From NCBI RefSeq assembly GCF_001577835.2, contig NC_029541.1, forward strand, positions 3,343,141 to 3,407,140: 64,000 nucleotides of DNA, given 5' to 3'. Position numbers and translations under genes: made by a program. Below, one piece after another: positions 13,304 through 24,063 of this stretch. Origin of the DNA: Coturnix japonica. Its lineage: Eukaryota > Chordata > Aves > Galliformes > Phasianidae. Under the pieces are notes generated by a model. The model did not search any database, had not been told where the DNA came from, and saw nothing but the letters and a program-made list of their open reading frames with translations. The number at the start of each line of letters is the position of its first letter. Position 1 is the first letter of the stretch.

Positions 13304-13586
13304 ATACCTAATTCCCTGTTCAAGGCTCCTCTGTGGCTGAAGCCACTATTTCTTTTTCCAGGATAAAAAACTGCAGTCTTTTCACAGGTGAATCCAACTC
13401 CTGAGGAGGTGGTACAGTCTGGTTTGCAACTAATTTATGCTTAACTCAAAACTACTACAGGAACCTTCTTAGTCACAAGGTTCAAGGCAGACAATAATCC
13501 ATAACCACTCCAGTTCACAAACATCGTCGACTTCAGGAGAACCAAAGTAATGCCAGGAAGGAATTTAGACCAATGAGTTTATAAAA

Positions 13587-16157
13587 CTATTCTTTTACAC
13601 AGTTGATTCCGGAAGCTTCACCAGTTGGTATGGGGACAGTGTGATGTAAAACCTGATGATCCCATCCAATTGTAGTGAGCAAGGCATTGTCTGAAGGAGA
13701 CCATGATAAACCTTTGACAAAGTCTCGATGAGAACGGCTTCTGAACCTGGAAAACAGAGCAATCAGCCATGAAGCAATGAAGCAATGCTGCTATGAATAT
13801 ATGGGTTTGAACACTTCCTAATTACTTGTTTGTTAGGACAACGTTCCCCAGTTTAAGGAGTATTTTCATCTTCCCTTTGGTACATAAATAATTAGTGAGA
13901 AATCAGCAAGAGAAACAGCCCCAGTGAATACACTGTCTGGTACTTACACCTCTGAAAGGTCTGAGTTGAGAACAGCTACTGTACAATCTTCACTGATGGA
14001 AGCCAGCAAAGGTGAGCTATAGGGCAGAGAAGAGACCACAGTTAGAACAATTAAATACACAAAAGCTTTAATGAAAAAAATGCTTTACTCTGGCATTTGA
14101 GTGTACGTAGTTGTACACCCTACACCCCTGTTTTAGACAGTACCTATGTGCAGAAAATGCAAAGCCCGTAATACGTCGGGCGTGCACAATGGAGCTGAGG
14201 GCAGAATCAGGATTCTTTGTGTCTACTAGTGCAACCGTTCCACTTTCATCACCTTTAGGAGGAGAAGAGAGAACGAGGTTATCAGCAAAGCTGCCACGTG
14301 AAAAGAAAGACCTCAGTTTGTCTTGTGAAAGATGAACAGTAAGAGAACTTCTTACCTAAAGCAAAGATGTCACTTTCCTGTGGATGCCACAGGACTGAGG
14401 TAGGGAGGTAATTACAGGCACTGCAAACTGTAAGTAAATAAACTGGGTGTGAAGAGAGCGGTCCTTATACAGACATTCCTACCCCTACAACAATAGCCCA
14501 GCTACAACACTATGATTATTTTAAAGCTGATTTTACTTTGTGATAGAGCTCGAATTCTTATGGTTTAATGGGCCTCTGTAACCAAGCGGCCAGGCTGTGT
14601 TATTGAGGTTGAACATAAAGAACTCAGGCATGAAATAACATATTTCTTCATACAACTTCATATATAAGCAGTGACTGCATTCAGAAACATACCAATTCGA
14701 GTAGCTGGTTTGGGGCATCTGGTGTCCCAGAGTAATATTCTTTCATCCTATAAATTCAAAGCAAATAAGATATTTACAGGCCTTTTCTTGGAGAAGAAGC
14801 AGGCATCAACTCAGATTCACTGCATTACTGCTACTCATCCACATTCAAACCCACATCACCCCTTTCCTGTGTTTAAAACGATGCTGGCATTAACACTCAG
14901 CTCCTTCAGTCACCCTAGGAAAGAACTGGGAATTCCAATGTTTTAACACAAACCTCTAACAGATGGGGTGAGCCCATCAAACTGGAACATTGAAAGAAGA
15001 CATGCATGCAGATTATATAAAACACAATGGGTTGGTTTCTCATTAAATGTGTTTAACTGCAAATAAATAAGTTAAATCTCATCTTTATCAGGCAGATTCA
15101 GATACAATTAGATTTACCTCAGCGCAGGACAGGAAGATGGTGTCCTTACCAGGACAGGCAGCCACACACGTCACTGCATCGGAGTGAGCTACCAAAAGCA
15201 CAAGGATAAAGAGCATCAAAGGCTGCATCCAACATTCCCCTGTGTGCCCACACAACACAGAGAAGGGAGGTGGGAATCTCTGGAGGCACAGCAGACAAAG
15301 AATAACTTCTACCCAAAGTTATCCAAGCACTTCTTAACACTCTAAGCTGCTAAACCCCAATCAGAACCATTGCAGCAATGTCCTTGCAGCATGCACCAGC
15401 TTGAAGAATCCTCTGCAGACCAGAGGGTGGTTATAGAGGGGCAGGAGGAGATGGTCAAGCGAGCACAGCATGGCCTCTGTAACAGCCCAGTGTGAGCTTC
15501 CCAGAGCTCTAGAGAGTGTTATTCAATGCAAATACAGCTTAGATTACGCATGTAGGTGCAGAGAAGAGAAGAAAGCAGAGACATTCTCAAATATACTTGG
15601 AAATGAGAAGAAATGGGTCTTATAACACATGATTCTGCAGGTCACTCAGGTTTGACACGGAGAAATGAATAGATAAGTGTGATTGTGCTAGAAACTCCAT
15701 GGACTGAAGCAGCCATGGCGTGGGGGCTGCAACAATGCAGTGAGCACTCACCTCTGTATGAATGCAGCACAGTCTGCTGTGGGAGGTCCCACACCTTCAC
15801 ACTGCAGGTAAGAGGCAGCAATCAGTGCCCAGCTCCACATCCCAAGGGGGGTATAGGGGGAGCAGGGTGACGAGCACTCACCTGAAATCCCTTCCACCAC
15901 TGACCGCCTGCGTGCTGCCCGCCAGGACATCCACCGCCTCCACCATGTCATCGTGTTCGTACTTGCAGAACTTATTAACGATGAGGGTCTCCTTCTCATC
16001 CAGCTCCCACAGCTCCACGGCTCCTGCGGGGCACAGAGAGGGGTCCCATCTCGGGATGGAGGAAAAGGAAGGTGGGAAGGTAGGAAGGTGGGAAGGTGGG
16101 AAGGTGGGAAGGTGGGAAGGTGGGAAGGTGGGAAGGTGGGAAGGTGGGGGGGTGGAA

Positions 16158-16190
<33 letters not shown>

Positions 16191-16632
16191 TGGGACCAGC
16201 TCTTACCGGAGTCGGAGCCCACCAAGATGCCTCTATCCGCCACCCAGCGCAGATCGGCCACCCCCGCTTCGGTTTGGACCCCGGCGGTGCAGAACCCTTC
16301 GCTGGGGGCTCTCCGGGGGTCGGCGAACACCCAGATGGATCCAGCCCAACAACGACCGCTCAGCCCCGATGCTCCCAGCAGCAACGCTCCGTCTGTGGGC
16401 TCAGATCCCGTTCAGCTCCCGCTGTGTGTCCCCATTTCCCTCCCATCTCCCCGTACCCACCGATACCTGCTCGGTAATGAGCCCGTTCCAGGTGTCGCTC
16501 CATGCAAGCGGGTGCGTTAGGTGGGATGTTCCATTCCGGGCCACCCCCTGTCACCCCTTCCTCCTCTTCTCCTCCTGCTGATGGTGTTGGAGGAGCTGCG
16601 GGTGGCGGCTGTTCGGGCGGCGGTTCCTCCAT
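13587..16632 (-). CDS. WDR77: WDR77 / MEP50, PRMT5 methylosome WD-repeat subunit
   Basis: Ten exons on the minus strand: 16632-16467, 16392-16207, 16023-15882, 15801-15752, 15188-15118, 14747-14693, 14427-14356, 14252-14144, 14016-13948 and 13746-13587. They sum to 1080 bases (359 aa plus stop; human 342). All have GT-AG borders and matching phases. The ninth exon must end at 13948, using donor GTAAGT, to keep the frame. The start at 16632 gives MEEPPPEQ; an acidic EEEE stretch and [16 protein letters not shown] follow. Blades carry [46 protein letters not shown] and [11 protein letters not shown], matching the MEP50 seven-bladed propeller. MEP50 positions substrates such as Sm proteins and histones H2A/H4 for symmetric arginine dimethylation by PRMT5, in cytoplasm and nucleus. 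The N-terminal tail before the propeller is longer and more acidic than in human. Confidence 0.97.
16024..16206 (-). repeat. WDR77 intron 2: 8-bp minisatellite plus 31-base homopolymer
   Basis: Most of this 183-bp intron is low-complexity. About ten tandem copies of GGAAGGTG (+ strand) span about 16068-16147, followed by an uninterrupted run of 31 G at 16158-16188. In the WDR77 transcript these are CACCTTCC repeats and a C-run. The run length may be unreliable in an assembly. Confidence 0.9.
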
Positions 16633-16735
16633 GGCAGCGGGACCAGGATCAGAACCGGGACCAGGACCGGGATCGGGATCGGGACCGGCGCTGACCCACG
16701 TGCTTCCGCCTAGAGCGCGCGCGCGCGCCGTCGCA

Positions 16736-16745
16736 TCTCGCGAGA
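16736..16745. promoter_or_regulatory. TCTCGCGAGA element (BANP-type), copy 1
   Basis: Perfect 10-bp palindrome TCTCGCGAGA. This motif is known as a strong activating element of CpG-island promoters and is bound by BANP when unmethylated. Confidence 0.8.
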
Positions 16746-16765
16746 CCGACCCCCCTCTGTGTGAA

Positions 16766-16775
16766 TCTCGCGAGA
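16766..16775. promoter_or_regulatory. TCTCGCGAGA element (BANP-type), copy 2
   Basis: Second perfect copy, starting exactly 30 bp after the first, which is close to three helical turns, so both copies face the same side of the DNA. Confidence 0.8.
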
Positions 16776-16783
16776 TCTCCCCA

Positions 16784-16795
16784 GCCGCCATCTTG
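16784..16795 (+). promoter_or_regulatory. YY1-type site upstream of ATP5PB
   Basis: GCCGCCATCTTG fits the YY1 core (reverse of CAAGATGGCGGC). It lies just over 50 bp before the ATP5PB ATG, a usual place for YY1 near TATA-less start sites. Confidence 0.6.
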
Positions 16796-16847
16796 GTGCT
16801 GTGGAGACGGCCGGCGGTCACCGGGACGAAGGGTTGTTGTGTCCGCC

Positions 16848-19294
16848 ATGTTGTCCCGTCTCGTCCTTCGTGCCGGTGAGCGGGCACGGCTCCTTATAGG
16901 AAACAACGGGTGGGAGCTGGGGGGAAGGGGGGGGGTATGTCTGAGCTCCGTCCTGACGTGCCCTGTGCCCTTCATTTCATCCCACAGCCCCGGCCGTGTT
17001 GAAGGGCCTGCAGGGCCTGTCGCCTCCTGTGTGTGTGGGGTGAGTATCGCGCTGATGGGGTGGGTTTCTCTCTTTGGTTCTTATTGTATTGAATGGGAAC
17101 CTTCGTATTGCAGCGTATTACACGTCACGAGGCCGCTTCACACCGGGCTGCAGCGCTTGGCTCCTGTGCCACCTCTGCCGGAGAAAGGAGGAGAGGTTCG
17201 ACATGGGCTGATCCCTGAGGAGTTCTTCCAGTTTCTCTATCCTAAAACCGGAGTTACAGGTTAATATATGAGTGTTAGGATGGCAGAGATGTTAATGTAC
17301 CAGATTTGCTTTATTCGTGTTGATATGTTGTGTTCCTCACTGTCCCAAGAAACAGATTTCACATCAACCTATTAGGTAGATCTCTTTGACTTCCCTTCCA
17401 GACCCTGCAGTCCTGTGATGTGCTTTTAATTTACATTTACTTGGGCTTATTTAGATGTGTCCATAATCCTAACATAATATAGGTAAAGTATGAGTGAAAA
17501 CACAGCGTCAGTCAGCATCCTGCATGTGTTTAAAGCATGATATTTAAGGAGGAGATGGAGAATTTTTACTCTCTATTATGAGAGTATGAGGGGGTCTCTC
17601 TCTATTATGAGAGTATGAGGGGGTCTCTCTCTATTATGAGAGTATGAGGGGGTCCCTCTCTATTATGAGAGGGTGATTATGAGGCCTTTGTAGTATCCCT
17701 GGCGTTAAGTGCCTTTGAACAACCTTACAATAGTCTAGGCCTGCAGCAGGCACCTCAATGGGTTGAATTTGTGCTGTCCTATGTAGAGCCAGGAGCTGGA
17801 TGCAATGCTCCTTGTGGTGTCCTTCCCACTGTGGTGCTCTGAAGCTGATTCTGCCTTTGGTCATGGTACAAAGGAATGTTTCCTGGAGTTAATCTATTTG
17901 CTTTTAAGTGTTTCACTTCAATGCAAATAATACTGATTTATTTATTTATCAGGGCCTTACATGTTGGGAACTGGGCTCCTGCTTTACTTTCTCTCTAAGG
18001 AAATCTACGTCATTAACCACGAGACTATTGCAGCTATCTCCATACTGTCCGTCATCATTTATGTTGTTAAAAAGTACGGTGCTGACGTAGCAGCTTTTGC
18101 TGACAAACTTAATGAGGTAAAAAGAAATCGCAGTCCAACTTTGCAGAAGCTAAAAACTAATTGATCTGCTGAAGTAGGTCTGGGTTGTAATAGAATCTGA
18201 GCCTGTTATACTTGTAACAATGCTTAAATGAGGTATGTTTTAGGTCTTATGTTGGTGTTGCTACATGGCTTTGGGGGGAAAAAATGAAGGAAAAGCACCA
18301 AACACAAATATTCGATGTCTTTTCTAAGTACAGTTGGTTGTGAACAGTAATTCTTGTCATGCCATCCTCAAACCTGATGCAATTTAGCTGGTGTAGATAT
18401 TTCTCTCTCAACTTGTAATGCAGAATTTCAGGAATAGGTTGCATATCACTTGCTTTCTTTGCAGCTTCCTTTAATTCTGAATCATATATTTGGTTTCTGC
18501 TTTCAGGAGAAAGTTGCTAAAGCTTTAGAGGTGAAAAATGAAGCAATTAAAGCACTGGAAACTGCCATTGAGGAGGAGAAAAAGGAGCAGTGGAGAACTG
18601 AAGGCCACCGTTACCTCTTTGATGCTAAGAGGGTATGCAGCTCTAGCTTTGCTGCTCACTTTTACTGCTGTTTCCATCACATAATGTGGGTGCCTTGGGT
18701 TACTAACAAGCAATAAACCAGTTATGAGATATTTGTTGCAGACAAGGCCAGTTCCACTACATGATCTATTGTATGGGGGCTGTGTTCTGCTCTGTTGTCT
18801 TGTTGTCAAATATTAATCTGTTGATTTCATCTTCTGTGTCTAGAATAACATTGCAATGTTGCTGGAAGCTAATTACCGAGAAAGAATGCTGACAGTATAC
18901 AATGAAGTAAAGAAAAGGCTGGACTATCAGGTGGCTCTGCAGAACTTGAAGCGGCAGAAAGAACAAGATCACATGGTTCAGTGGGTGGAGAAGAATGTTA
19001 TTCAGAGCATCACTCCTCAGCAGGTATTGGTTTTTGCTGTTTGCCTTAATCTGTGTTATATCTTAGTCTACAGGTATATTGCTTGCCTTACAAGCTATAT
19101 AGCATCGTTCCTTTCAGTCTATAACTCATTTTGAGCATTCAAAGAGACAATAAAAAGATGCACTAAATAATTGCTCTGCTTGTTTAACTTCCTACTGAAA
19201 ACCTTTTCTTTTTCTTTTGCAGCAAAAGGAGAGCATTGCAAAGTGCATTTTGGACCTGAAGGCACTATCAAAGAACGCCCAGGTGTCGGTGTAA
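16848..19294 (+). CDS. ATP5PB: ATP synthase peripheral stalk membrane subunit b, mitochondrial
   Basis: Seven coding exons: 16848-16875, 16988-17039, 17114-17259, 17953-18116, 18507-18632, 18844-19023 and 19223-19294, total 768 bases (255 aa; human 256). All have GT-AG borders and matching phase. The start MLSRLVLRA opens an Arg-rich presequence without acidic residues; the mature chain probably starts at PVPPLPEKGG (about residue 44), as in the human protein. GLIPEEFFQFLYPKTGVTG follows, then two hydrophobic segments (about 78-112) that anchor subunit b in the inner membrane. The rest is a long charged helix (KVAKALEVKNEAIKALE ... KKRLDYQVALQ) that makes the peripheral stalk and holds F1 static against rotation, joined to OSCP, d and F6. 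The gene starts from the promoter shared with WDR77. Confidence 0.97.
17569..17680. repeat. 29-bp tandem repeat, four copies, in ATP5PB intron 3
   Basis: Copies begin at 17569, 17598, 17627 and 17656, an exact period of 29 bp with only a few differences. Each unit holds CTCTCTATTATGAGAG, whose arms CTCTC and GAGAG can pair into a small hairpin. Confidence 0.9.
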
Positions 19295-19480
19295 CCATGT
19301 AGTACCTGATTCCTCTGAGGTGCCCCATTACTCACTGTTGGAAACTCTTGATTGTAAAATGTCATTAAAACCAACAAACGAAAATCTTTGCTGTCTTTGA
19401 CTCTTAGTGATAGTAGTGGTGTGTGCGTATGTTTGCAGTAGCCTGATTGGTAATGCAAATAAACCACTGCAGTTAGGTTA
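19295..19480 (+). other. ATP5PB: ATP5PB 3'UTR
   Basis: Short 3'UTR after the stop. Two poly(A) signal candidates follow: ATTAAA at 19364-19369, about 70 bases after the stop, and AATAAA at 19458-19463. Confidence 0.6.
19458..19463 (+). terminator. ATP5PB: Candidate poly(A) signal of ATP5PB
   Basis: Canonical AATAAA about 165 bases after the stop. ATTAAA at 19364-19369 is the nearer but weaker alternative and is followed by a TGTCTTTGACTC stretch that could serve as its downstream element. Confidence 0.45.
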
Positions 19481-20860
19481 TAGTGGGGGATTACTTCCAA
19501 CCGCAGCATGTACAGCTTGCTGTGGTTCCTGGTTCAGCTGTGAACCCATCTGGAGGTGAGATGCTGACCCAATGCTACCCAATGAGATGATTGGAACTGG
19601 TATCTTCATATAGAACAATTGGAAAAAAATAAAAAGAAGTAACAAAGCTTTAAATAATTACAAAAGCTTCTTCTTGTTCTGCAGAAAAGAGGATATGACT
19701 GGCAGGAAACAGAAGAGAAAGCTTAACTTCTGCTGAATTTACCACCGTAAGGATTAGAGCAGTAGAATTGATAAGTGTGACCTGGAGGGACTGAAGCACC
19801 TTTTGTATGTGGACTGGTAATGTGGTAAGGGAACACTGCTGGTGGAGTTGGTAAAATAGATAGGTTCCTACACTGTTTTTCATTACAACAGCTGAGAGAA
19901 AAAGGTGTTCTATGGAGGCCTTAAAGGCAAAGCTTATCTACCTTAAGGTAAAGGTGGCTATTTTTGTTTCCCTCTGGCATTTCCTTGCAATAAAGGTTTC
20001 TCATCATTTCCTGTCTTTTAAAAAAAAAAAAAAAAAAAAGTGAAGTTACTCAACTTCCACATTGATTTCTCGTTTGAATTTAAGCTTTCACAAGCTGGAC
20101 ATGTTCTGCTCATAAAGGCAGCACGTAGTGCTGTGCAAGCACTGCTATAACCCTACGGAAGTTTTCTACCAGCAAGCGGGCGGCTATTGTACAGCGTGAG
20201 GTAAGATGAAGCTGTATCACTTATCAGCTTTACTTCTCATATTGGAAGTGCAATGTACTTTGAGATCTAGCTGTCGGGATATGCAGGAGAAAAAGGTGGA
20301 AGCAACAGTGGGAGCAGTTTGTTTTCATGTTGTGAGGGTGGGTTGGATGTTCTTTGCAATGTGTAGTTTGAAAACCAGGTAATGAGAGAGATCAGGGTGA
20401 GAATTTCCTAGTAAACCTGTATTTCCCTACCTTCAGGCTTGCACCTACATTTGAGAATAACGTTTTAATTCTTATCTTCTTCTGAATGTGGCTTAAGACC
20501 CTTTTGGTTTTTCCTATCCATGCTTCTGATCATGGAAATTCTCATAAAGATCCCTCTATTCCAGCTAAGTAACACTGGGGATATTTTTTATTCTGATATT
20601 AAATATATCCCATCATTTTGAGAGGAGCAGTTGTACATATCAAAGGCTACTGGGTTTGCGTGCACTTGGGTGCAGGAGTGAGATGTTGAGAAGTGTTCTG
20701 TAATTGCCAGATTTCCTGCTGTGGTTTTGTTCAAGTTTGTGTAAGGTGCCTAAAACCCTGATAAAAGTTAAATCAAGTCTGAGACGTGAATGAGGACGCT
20801 AGCTTTGTGTCGTGTCTGTATGTGTGAATACAGCTTTCCCTTACCTTTAGGATTTCTTGC
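19481..20860. other. Spacer between ATP5PB and the C1orf162 orthologue
   Basis: No coding exon is recognisable. The one marked feature is AATAAA at 19989-19994, followed 26 bases later by an uninterrupted run of 20 A at 20020-20039, which looks like a fossil or internally primed transcript end. The 5' end of the next gene probably lies near the right border; an acceptor-like TTTAG at 20846-20850 suggests an upstream non-coding exon. Confidence 0.5.
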
Positions 20861-20882
20861 TGCTAACCGGTGTTTGGAGAGA

Positions 20883-22390
20883 ATGGGACGTAGCTACTCA
20901 AAACCAGGTATTTCATTTTATTATTATTTATTTAAGGAGTTCAATTAGATCCGTTGATCTTGGCTACATCACCACTTTCCTGGCTCAGAAAGGTGGTTGT
21001 GGGGGTAGCTTTGTGGATAAATGTGCTTGGGAAGTTACTGCACAACCCCCAAAGGCTGCTGGGGAGCAGTGGAAGTGAGGATAAGGGGCATTTTTCTGCC
21101 TTCTGTTACACTTGCAACATTTCTTGCAGTCATTCTTGAATAGGTTCGCACTTGTTTGTTGTTTGCTTGCTGCTTGTAATAGTACTGGAAATATTAACAC
21201 ATTTAAACTCTTTCTGTTCATTTTTAGTTACACCAGCGCCCATTTCCACTACTGTCACTGTACAAACAACTGTACAGACACCTACTGCAGCCCTGCCAGG
21301 TTCAGAAGGCGAATCCTTGTTTGATAAGTAAATGCTACACCTTTATTTCTTTACTTTTAACACTTTGAAACTACAAGCCCCTTCTGCAGGGGAGAAATTG
21401 CACAATAATGCAGTTTATGCCCCATTTTTGTACAAGGTTGCTTAGAATTTTCTAGTCTGTGCTCTATGTACTTATTAATACTTAATGCAGATATCTTGTG
21501 ATATCATGGGGCTTGGTAATTGGATGTTTAGTAAGCTTGGTTGAATTTGAAAGCTATTAATTCTTTGATATTTCTGTAAGAATGTGATTCTGACTCTGTT
21601 TCCTGTGCATCAACAGCCCTGAAATATTCTACTTAGCACTAGCCTTTATCTCTGGCATCCTGTCAACTCTTCTGGTGGTTGCAGTCATCTACCTCATCAG
21701 AAAAAGTAAGTGGCACAGTCAGGGAAATGCCAGCAGCGTGGTTCTTGGGTTTTCAAATCATTTGGTTTGCAGTAAAGATTGCAACAGATTTCGGGTTGGA
21801 TTGCCCAGCTGTCAGCTGAGAGGGAACTGCACAATTGGCTGGCAGAGTATCACAGCCAATTCCTCTTTCTGTGGCACAAATGACAAGGGAGCATAACTGT
21901 GTGCCTTGCGGTTAAGGGTGAGAGGAATAAATTGTCATGCACACAGGGCAGACCAACCAACCGACCCACTGGGTCCTCATTGCTCCCTAGTTCTGTAATA
22001 AAGCATCCTTGTTGTGAGTTTTGTTCTGTTACCTTTAAATAGCCATCAAGAAGTGCTGTATGGACTAAGAACAACTGCACCACCTGGCTAATCTCACTCT
22101 GCTCTCCTCCCTTCTAGGGTATAAGAGATCCCAGCAAAATCTACAAGAACAGGTTCCTTCCAAGGCACCGTGTGAGGAATCTGCTGAAAACACCCAGGTA
22201 AAAGTCAAAGCTATAATTCCTGGGGCTGCTCAGGTTCTGTAGCATTGAGGTCAAACTCAGAGCAGGAAATTTGTCCCGAGATGTTACATTTGCACTTTCT
22301 CTGATGGTTTTAACCTCTTTCATATCCCAGAATGAGGTCTCTTACGCCTCTGTGGTCATCAAGCCCCGACCGAAAGCAGCACCTGTTTGA
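20883..22390 (+). CDS. C1orf162: C1orf162 orthologue, small single-pass membrane protein with ITIM-like tail
   Basis: Five short exons join in frame: 20883-20907, 21228-21327, 21617-21705, 22118-22197 and 22331-22390, total 354 bases (117 aa plus stop). The start is MGRSYSKP, with Gly2 and Ser6 as in an N-myristoylation site; human, as I recall it, begins MGGNGS. Exon 2 encodes a Thr/Pro-rich segment of the mucin-like kind. Exon 3 encodes one transmembrane helix (about residues 45-69), followed by RKRYKR, which should stop transfer and face the cytosol. Exon 5 encodes NEVSYASVVIKP; VSYASV fits the ITIM pattern. The family name rests on position between ATP5PB and ADORA3, size, single helix and the YAS motif shared with human (LTYAS); overall identity is low. 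Function is unknown; the tail suggests immune-type phosphotyrosine signalling (inference). Confidence 0.8.
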
Positions 22391-24063
22391 CAGTGGAACT
22401 TTGCCATGAGAGCACCTGCACTTTCTGCATGTTGGATGCCATGGGATTGTTGCACGGAGGACTGTAGTGGCTGCAGTACATAACATCAGCAGAAGTCATA
22501 GCTGGGAGGAGAAAACAGCATCTCCTGTTCTACAACTCTTGCCAACACTGAGGACAAGTTGCTTTCTCTACCGCCTTCCCTCATCCGTAGAGCAATCCTG
22601 GTGACAACCTGTTGCACAGTTTCCGTGTGGGTTTCTGCCATTGCTTGGAACTGCTGAAGAGAACTGAGAAACAGAAGTGTTTCTCTGCACCTGTTCACAT
22701 CTGTGCCCTTATTTCCCTGTTCAGTCTCTGGCTGCAGCGTTTTTGATAAGAGCGCCCGATGCTTTGGTTAAATTGCTGAACTATATTATGATGAACCACT
22801 GCGGGGCAGCACCGAGCAGCTGCTGCTGGAAGGAATCGGTTCCATCTACCGGCAGCGATCGCATCTCCAAGTTGTGATGTACTCATTCAGTGACTTCCTT
22901 TGCCCAGCTGCTTCATTAAGGGTGGGACCACGTAACAGGGTGGGTTTGGGCAGCAGCAAGGATTACATCAGATAATGAACTAAGGTCTCTGATCGTTGTT
23001 AAAGGAGCAGGCACTGGCTTTTATGTAGTTTATAGAGCTACATAACAGAAGGATGAACTCCCCTTTGATTGTTTTCCCAGACCACTTTTACTATGCAAAG
23101 ATGAAGAAAAAAGAGCCTTGCCTTGAATTGCCTCTGTTCAGCTTAAGCCGTGTTCCCTGAAACCAAACTGTGCTATAGCATCTACTCTGCAGCTTCTGAG
23201 CTGTTGGGACTCCTGCTAAAACAAAGCAGGGATTTATTGTAACACTTTGACTTTGCATAAAGTCCATTTAATATTTATTATCCTTCATGAAAATGTAGCA
23301 GCACTGACTGACTGATGGTGGGTGCAAGAGGAGGCAGTGAGGGCATCCTGCATTGCAAGCATTTATCCTGTATTTAAGTGTACGCAGACAATCCTTATGG
23401 AGGAGGGGGGGGAAGGACAAAGTTAATCTTAACTCTTTTCTGTATTTTGAAACTTATATAATACAGACATGCAGGTGTAAGACATGTATGTGCACCCCCA
23501 TGGGATGGAGGCAGCTCCTGGTGCAGTCTTTCATTTGAAGATGGAGGTCTCATGTGATGCTATAACTGCACTTGTGCTGCTGGAGCGAAACATCGGTGCA
23601 GGTGTTGTTGTGTGCAAGTAAAGAGAAAGCAAAATGCTGGCCAAAAGACTTGTCAGGCTTGAGTTGAAGCTAGAAACTAGCAAGAACTGTTGCATTATTT
23701 CTTACTTCCTGTGGATCAGAGCTGGAAGTAAAAAGTCCATCTCTGTAACAGTACTTTGGGTCACAGTCTACCAAGCAACGCTCAGATCAGTAAACAAGAA
23801 CCAGAAGGTGCTCCTAAAGGCAGGTGCTTACCTGAGAAGATCTGGGCTTGGTACAGCAACAACCAAGCCAGATTTACTGGGGTATAATAACGTAGAAGTT
23901 GAGAAATTAACTTTTTGGGCTTAATGTGAAATGAGAATCAGACAGTATGCGAGGAGCTCACCCTTATCATCACACAGTTTGTGTCAGACAGCAGCTGGAA
24001 CTGGACTGGTTTTTCCCTTAAAGCATTTTATCAGTGCTCTGGTACATGCTGGTGGGTCAACGT
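22391..24063. other. Convergent 3' ends of C1orf162 orthologue (+) and ADORA3 (-)
   Basis: The two stop codons are 1.67 kb apart and face each other. On the minus strand AATAAA occurs at 23233-23238 and 23274-23279, suitable for ADORA3. On the plus strand only CATAAA near 23256 is near-canonical, so the two 3'UTRs may meet or overlap around 23.2-23.3 kb. No other gene is visible. Confidence 0.5.

Larger units (their letters stand above)
16633..16847. promoter_or_regulatory. Bidirectional CpG-island promoter of WDR77 and ATP5PB
   Basis: Only 215 bp separate the divergent start codons. The interval is CpG-dense and TATA-less. It contains an E-box CACGTG at 16697-16702, a CG alternation at 16714-16728, two TCTCGCGAGA palindromes and a YY1-type element. 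The CpG-rich stretch extends over both first exons (about 16.2-16.9 kb). Confidence 0.9.

Noticed and set aside
22391-24063. Hidden gene between C1orf162 and ADORA3.
   Set aside because: The stretch has only short frames and fits two facing 3'UTRs.
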